Assembly: GCF_030709675.1 (NCBI RefSeq)
Contig: NZ_JAUZQD010000018.1
Coordinates: 1-64,000 of the forward strand
DNA: 64,000 nt
DNA from: Symbioplanes lichenis
GTDB taxonomy: Bacteria; Actinomycetota; Actinomycetes; Mycobacteriales; Micromonosporaceae
Reading direction: 5' to 3'
Made by a program: the position numbers and the translations under genes. This document shows, in pieces, positions 59,769 to 64,000 of the stretch (positions are counted from its first letter, which is position 1; every line of letters begins with the position of its first letter). The notes under the pieces are model-generated. The model was not told where the DNA came from. It did no database searches and saw only the letters and a list, made by a program, of their open reading frames with translations.

Positions 59769-60983
59769 ATGATCGACCAAGCCAAGGTACGAGTTCTGCT
59801 GCTCGAGAGCATCCACCCCGACGCGGTGTCCCGGCTCGAGGCAGAGGGTTACCAGGTCGAGTCCGTCCGCAACGCCCTCGACGAGGCCGAGCTGATCGAG
59901 CGCATCCCGGGCGTCCACCTGCTCGGCATCCGGTCCAAGACCCAGGTCACGGCCAAGGTGCTGGAGGCCGCGGACAGCCTCGTCGCGATCGGCGCCTTCT
60001 GCATCGGCACCGACCAGATCGACCTGGCCACCGCCTCGCGGGCCGGCGTCGCCGTCTTCAACGCGCCGTTCTCCAACACCCGCTCGGTCGTCGAGCTGGC
60101 CCTCGCCGAAATCATCGCGATGACCCGGCGCCTCACCGAGAAGAACGACCTGATGCACCAGGGCGTCTGGGACAAGGCCGCCAACGGCAGCCACGAGGTC
60201 CGGGGCCGCAAGCTGGGCATCGTCGGCTACGGCAACATCGGCACCCAGCTGTCGGTCCTGGCCGAGAACCTGGGCATGCACGTGCTCTTCTACGACACCG
60301 CCGACAAGCTGGCGCTCGGCAACGCCCAGCGCTGCGCCACCCTCGACGAGCTGCTCGAGCAGGCGGACGTCGTCACCCTGCACGTCGACGGACGGCCGGG
60401 CAACGCGGGCTTCTTCGGCGCCGAGCAGCTGGCGAAGATGAAGCCGGGCGCGATCTTCCTCAACCTCTCCCGCGGCATCGTCGTCGACCACGTCGACCTG
60501 CGCAACGCCCTCACCAGCGGGCACATCGCGGGCGCGGCCGTCGACGTGTTCCCCAAGGAGCCGAAGGGGCGCGGCGACGAGTTCGTCTCCGAGCTGCGCG
60601 GGCTGCCCAACGTCATCCTCACCCCGCACATCGGCGGCTCCACCGAGGAGGCGCAGGCGGACATCGGCGACTTCGTGGCCAACAAGCTGACGCACTTCGT
60701 GCAGGAGGGCAACACGACGCTGAGCATCAACCTGCCCAGCATCGCCCTGCCGGCGCAGCCCGACATGAGCCGCATCGTCCACGTGCACGTCAACATGCCC
60801 GGCGTGCTCGCCCAGGTGAACAGCATCCTCGCCGAGCACCAGGTGAACGTCGAGGGCCAGATGCTGAGCACCCGCGGGGAGTACGGCTATCTGATCACCG
60901 ACATCAGCGGCAGCTACAGCGCCGACGTGCTCGACAAGCTGCGCGGCATGAGCCAGACCGTCCGGCTCCGCGTCCTCTCGTAG
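59769..60983 (+). CDS. serA: D-3-phosphoglycerate dehydrogenase, short (E. coli-like) form
   Basis: A 404-residue NAD-dependent dehydrogenase, first step of serine synthesis. The sequence follows the E. coli-type layout: LLGIRSKTQVT, FNAPFSNTRSVVELALAEIIAMTRR, NAD motif GYGNIGTQLSVLAENLGM, catalytic Arg in NLSRGIVVD, Glu in FPKEPKG and His in LTPHIGGSTEEAQ. A single C-terminal ACT domain (about 330-404) should bind serine. Mycobacterial SerA is about 530 residues with an extra ASB domain, absent here. GTG three bases upstream is an alternative start. Confidence 0.94.
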   Translation: MIDQAKVRVLLLESIHPDAVSRLEAEGYQVESVRNALDEAELIERIPGVHLLGIRSKTQVTAKVLEAADSLVAIGAFCIGTDQIDLATASRAGVAVFNAPFSNTRSVVELALAEIIAMTRRLTEKNDLMHQGVWDKAANGSHEVRGRKLGIVGYGNIGTQLSVLAENLGMHVLFYDTADKLALGNAQRCATLDELLEQADVVTLHVDGRPGNAGFFGAEQLAKMKPGAIFLNLSRGIVVDHVDLRNALTSGHIAGAAVDVFPKEPKGRGDEFVSELRGLPNVILTPHIGGSTEEAQADIGDFVANKLTHFVQEGNTTLSINLPSIALPAQPDMSRIVHVHVNMPGVLAQVNSILAEHQVNVEGQMLSTRGEYGYLITDISGSYSADVLDKLRGMSQTVRLRVLS

Positions 60984-61080
60984 GCGACGGCGTCACCGGG
61001 GTGCGGGCGACGCAAGCCACGCACCCCGGGCGAGGCGCCCGCCAACAGCACGGACCGGCGATTCAAGCCACCCGCGCCCC

Positions 61081-61118
61081 CGGGCGAGACACGCGCGCCG
61101 GGCGAGACACGCGCGCCG
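61081..61118. repeat. 18-bp tandem duplication
   Basis: CGGGCGAGACACGCGCGC occurs twice in direct tandem between serA and the convergent gene, with a looser third copy (CGGGCGAGGCGCCCGC) about 55 bp to the left. Confidence 0.75.
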
Positions 61119-61163
61119 GCGGCACAGCCAGGCGACGAGAGCGGCCCGACCGGGAAGCACTGG

Positions 61164-62555
61164 TCAGTCGCGGGTGGCCACGGTCAGCAGCGTCACGCGC
61201 GACTCCGCCTCGACGTCGAAACGGTCGTCGGTGGCCCAGTTCTTCGGCGTGAGCGTGGAGCCCGGGGCGATGTCCTTCAACGTACGCGAGCCGGCCGCCA
61301 CCGTCTGCGCGCCGCCCTTCACCTTGACGCGCACCGGATTCCCCTCGGGCGACGTCATGGCCAGCTGGTCGACCGCGCCGGTGACCTTGACCGGGATGGT
61401 GCCGGCCGCCTCGGGCAGCTGGACCGTGGTGCTCTGCGCGGCACCGGCGAAGTCGATCGCGGCGATGCGGCCGTCCTCGAGGTTGAGGATCTGCTCCTCG
61501 GCGCCGGCGGAGAAGAGCAGGCTCCACGTGACCTTGGTCGACAGGGTCACCTCGACCTCCCCGGTCCCGGGCGTGTCGGGCTCCTCGGCGGCCAGGCTCA
61601 GCTGCACGTTGTTCCCGGTGAGCACCGGCTCGGGCACCATGCCTGACTCCTCCGCCGTGGTCATCCGGTAGAGGCTGTCCCCGATGTCCGCACTGCGCAC
61701 GGTCACCTTCTTGGCCCCGCTGAGCATCTCGAAGGTCGCCTGCGTCCGCCCGTCGATGGGCGCGAACACCGTACGCGGCGGGGTCTTCTGATCGGCGGAA
61801 CCCAGCTCCAGCACCGACGTCAGACCGCCGCCGGGATCGGAGAAGTAGCTGACAGCCGCGACTCCGCCACCGAAGAGCACCGCGGCGGTCAGGCCGAGCC
61901 CGGCGACCATGACGCCACGGTTGCGCCGGGGCGGAGCGGGCGCTGCCGCGGCACGGTGCGGGCGGATCTCGTGCGGGTGCTCGCCGACCAGGTCACCGAT
62001 GTGCTCGTCGCCGGGGAGCCGGAACTCACGCTGCTGATCCGCGCTGTGGTGCCGCCCACCGCGTACGGCGCTGTGGGCACCCGCCGGCTCCGGCGGACCG
62101 GCCGCCGGGGCCCCCGACACCGGCTCGCCGTCCCGCCAGTGGCCGCTGATCGGACCCGCCGTGAAGCCGAACGCCGTACGCCCGTTGGTCGCAGGCGGTG
62201 CCGGCCCGAAAGCCGGCTCGGGCCGATACTCCGCGGCCTGCGGGGCTTCCCACATGTCCTGGCCGGCGCTCGAGTCGGATTGACTGTCCATCGTGGCCCA
62301 ATCGGCGCCGGGGGCCGGCTCGGCGGCCGCGAAGGCATTCCAGCTGCCCGTGTCGGCCTCTGCCGGCCCGCCCGGACGCCGGCGCGGCAGGTCACCGCCG
62401 CCGCCCGGGGCGTCGGTGTCCGGAAAGTCGGAAGCGGCGGGCGGCCGCCGGAACGGTGCTGCTGAGCCGGGACGACGGTAGAGCGAGGCGTCGTCCGAGA
62501 TGCCGTCCGCGACCGCAACGGACACATCGGACAGGTCGCCGAGTCGACGTTCCAC
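61164..62555 (-). CDS. Single-pass membrane protein with large exported domain, function unknown
   Basis: A 463-residue protein. The first 205 residues are hydrophilic, Pro/Ala/Asp-rich and probably disordered in the cytosol. A basic segment (PAPPRRNRG) precedes one helix (about 213-236, VMVAGLGLTAAVLFGGGVAAVSYF). The exported C-terminal 225 residues are Thr/Val-rich and beta-type (VRSADIGDSLYRMTTAEESG, VEVTLSTKVTWSLLFSAGAEEQILNL, SRVTLLTVATRD). No family recognised. GGAGGAC precedes the GTG start by five bases. Confidence 0.75.
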   Translation of the reverse strand: MERRLGDLSDVSVAVADGISDDASLYRRPGSAAPFRRPPAASDFPDTDAPGGGGDLPRRRPGGPAEADTGSWNAFAAAEPAPGADWATMDSQSDSSAGQDMWEAPQAAEYRPEPAFGPAPPATNGRTAFGFTAGPISGHWRDGEPVSGAPAAGPPEPAGAHSAVRGGRHHSADQQREFRLPGDEHIGDLVGEHPHEIRPHRAAAAPAPPRRNRGVMVAGLGLTAAVLFGGGVAAVSYFSDPGGGLTSVLELGSADQKTPPRTVFAPIDGRTQATFEMLSGAKKVTVRSADIGDSLYRMTTAEESGMVPEPVLTGNNVQLSLAAEEPDTPGTGEVEVTLSTKVTWSLLFSAGAEEQILNLEDGRIAAIDFAGAAQSTTVQLPEAAGTIPVKVTGAVDQLAMTSPEGNPVRVKVKGGAQTVAAGSRTLKDIAPGSTLTPKNWATDDRFDVEAESRVTLLTVATRD

Positions 62556-62652
62556 GCGAAGTCCTCCAGCTCGCGCCGGCGCCCACGAGGATCGAAGACG
62601 CTCCACCGAGAGGTACGGATTCGCGGCCGTTGCGGATGAGTGCAGACGTGAA

Positions 62653-63315
62653 TTACTCTCCGTTATTTCCGTCCGGCTTGAGCAGGCCCCGCCGCGTGGC
62701 CACGGCGACCGCCTCGAGCTGGCTGTGTGCGCCGAGTTTTCCCAGCACAGCCTTCACATAGCCGCGGCAGGTGTGGACGCTGATGCCGAGCCGGCGGGCG
62801 ATCGCGCGCGGATCCAGACCCGATCCCATCAGTACGAGCACCTCGTGCTCACGCGCAGTGAGGCCCCCCGCTCGCGGCCCCACGACCGGGGTGGTGCTCC
62901 GCAGCAGCCGGGCGAGGATGTCGGTGGAGACGGTCATGCCGCCCCCGTGCGCCGTGCGGATCGCGTTGAGCACGTCGCCGAGCGGCCCGTTCTTGGACAG
63001 GAAGCCCGACGCACCGGCCGCCGTCGCCCGCCCCACCAGCGCGGATTCGTTGTTGGCGGTCAGGACCACGAAGCGCGTGTCGGGCAGCCGGTGACGCAGG
63101 AGCTCGGCCACCGCGATGCCGTCCGCGTCGGGCAGATCCGGATCGAGCAGCACCACGTTGGGACGCAGCTCCTGCACCATGCGGATGGCCTGCTCACCGG
63201 TGCGGGCATGACCGATGTAACGCAGCTCCGGCTGCCCGGTCAGTGCCACCCCGAGCAGCTCGGCGAACGTCTGGTGCCCGTCCACCACGAGCACCGTGAT
63301 CGCCTCGCTCACCAT
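62653..63315 (-). CDS. LuxR-type (NarL/FixJ) response regulator with atypical receiver
   Basis: A 220-residue two-domain regulator. The receiver (1-120) has phosphoacceptor Asp58 (VVLLDPDLP), Thr86 and Lys108. The acidic pair that binds Mg2+ is Asp12-Gly13 (VVDGHQTF) where most have Asp-Asp. The C-terminal HTH (LTAREHEVLVLMGSGLDPRAIARRLGISVHTCRGYVKAVLGKLGA) is GerE/LuxR type. No histidine kinase is nearby, so it is an orphan. AGGAGG precedes the start. Confidence 0.92.
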   Translation of the reverse strand: MVSEAITVLVVDGHQTFAELLGVALTGQPELRYIGHARTGEQAIRMVQELRPNVVLLDPDLPDADGIAVAELLRHRLPDTRFVVLTANNESALVGRATAAGASGFLSKNGPLGDVLNAIRTAHGGGMTVSTDILARLLRSTTPVVGPRAGGLTAREHEVLVLMGSGLDPRAIARRLGISVHTCRGYVKAVLGKLGAHSQLEAVAVATRRGLLKPDGNNGE

Positions 63316-63556
63316 TCACGCCTCCTGATCCGCCGGCGCTGGAAGTCTATGGGTCCCCCGCGCGAAGCCAAGGCGTACGGACAGTCTGACAGCTGCTCCG
63401 CGCGACGCCGAGCCGTCTGACCGCCTGCCGGGCGGATGGAACCGAGAGGACCGTACACCTCATATCTTCGGTGGACCTCACCCCTCGCTTTCGGGGGCAG
63501 CGTTCACCATCGTGGGGGCTTGTCGCGCGACTGTCCCCCGGCGAGGGTCTTACGTC

Positions 63557-64000
63557 ATGTACGAGATCCAGCTCTTCGGCCGGCTCGAGGTGCGGACCCG
63601 GGGCGTACGCCTCACGGGTGACGACCTCGGCGGCGCGCGCGCCCGGCACATCCTCGCCCTCCTCGCTCTGTACGGGAGCTTGCGCACGTCGGAGCTGTCG
63701 GATCTGCTCTGGCCGGGCAACCCGCCGGTCACGCACGAGGCCATTGTGGAGAGTGAGGTGGCACTGCTGCGTCACCACCTCGACTCGGCCACGAGCGGCG
63801 ACTCCGTGATCGCCGAGAGCAATGACGGGTACGCCCTGGTGGCGGAGCGCGTCCGCGTCGACGTGGCCCGCTTCGACGAACTTCTGGCGGCTGCCGCCGG
63901 GCGTACGGCCACTCGCGCCCTCCCTCCCCTGACCGCCGCCGCCGAACTCGCCGGCCGCCCGCTGCTCGAGGACGTCGCCGCGCCGCGCTGGGCCGTCGAG
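63557..64000 (+). CDS. SARP/BTAD-type transcriptional regulator, cut by the window end
   Basis: The first 148 residues are visible and the frame is open at the window edge. Residues 1-90 form an OmpR-like winged helix of the AfsR/SARP type: MYEIQLFGRLEVRTRGVRL, RARHILALLALYG, LSDLLWPG and ALLRHHLD. The start of a bacterial transcriptional activation domain follows (VAERVRVDVARFDELLAAAAG). SARPs usually activate secondary-metabolite or morphological genes. Divergent from the orphan response regulator, sharing a 240-bp control region. The ATG follows GAGGG by about ten bases. Confidence 0.85.
   Translation, partial: MYEIQLFGRLEVRTRGVRLTGDDLGGARARHILALLALYGSLRTSELSDLLWPGNPPVTHEAIVESEVALLRHHLDSATSGDSVIAESNDGYALVAERVRVDVARFDELLAAAAGRTATRALPPLTAAAELAGRPLLEDVAAPRWAVE

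Overview
The window is chromosomal DNA from a high-GC actinomycete. Coding G+C is strongly biased to the third codon position, GTG starts are common, and the gene content (paired clpP1-clpP2 with a ClgR-type box, Eis-like acetyltransferase, mycothiol-type DinB-fold protein, group II truncated haemoglobin, class F sortase, CobC of the Rv2231c type, BTAD/SARP-type regulator) is actinobacterial. The overall style suggests Micromonosporaceae (Actinoplanes-like), but that family assignment is inference. I see no prophage, insertion sequence or CRISPR array. Most of the window is core or near-core chromosome.

Layout. 1-590: 5' leader and two tandem promoters of a ribosomal RNA operon that reads leftwards out of the window. 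0.6-6.7 kb: C-N hydrolase, clpX, clpP2, clpP1, tig, tRNA-Pro and tRNA-Gly. 6.7-16.6 kb: a repeat-rich intergenic stretch, then mixed metabolic and regulatory genes (SDR, glycosyltransferase, LapA-like, ArsR-SRPBCC pair, Eis-like GNAT, rpiB, esterase, DUF1015). 16.8-28.2 kb: pepN, Uma2 nuclease, DUF5130 protein, secreted protein plus class F sortase, HNH nuclease, MscS channel, MFS transporter plus glbO, secreted propeller-like protein. 28.2-34.4 kb: a very long hairpin, then a leftward run of YbjN, hypothetical, thioesterase and ettA, followed by otsA. 34.4-53.5 kb: three separate cobalamin loci (cysG/cobA-cobT-cobC; cobB; cobQ-cobD) among a class A PBP, SURF1, LigB ligase, FAD monooxygenase, M20 and M48 peptidases. 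54-64 kb: an SSB paralogue, alpha/beta hydrolase, tRNA-Arg, a DrrAB-type exporter, an APH-like kinase, serA, an orphan response regulator and a SARP/BTAD-like regulator cut by the window end.

How genes work together. clpP1P2 and clpX make the Clp protease, with trigger factor upstream. The cobalamin genes cover uroporphyrinogen methylation and precorrin-2 oxidation (CysG-like), cobyrinate amidation (CobB, CobQ), the aminopropanol arm (CobC, CobD) and lower-ligand activation (CobT). No cobalamin riboswitch is visible.

Most notable signals. (1) Tandem repeats copy the 3' end of genes, including the stop codon or its position, at four unrelated loci. (2) A near-perfect 32-bp hairpin with an outer second stem lies between convergent genes. 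(3) CobB lacks its glutaminase nucleophile and carries a repeat-built C-terminal extension of about 190 residues. (4) About ten genes have a -10 hexamer placed 6-7 nt before the start codon, the layout of leaderless mRNAs. (5) An ArsR operator sits exactly between -35 and -10.
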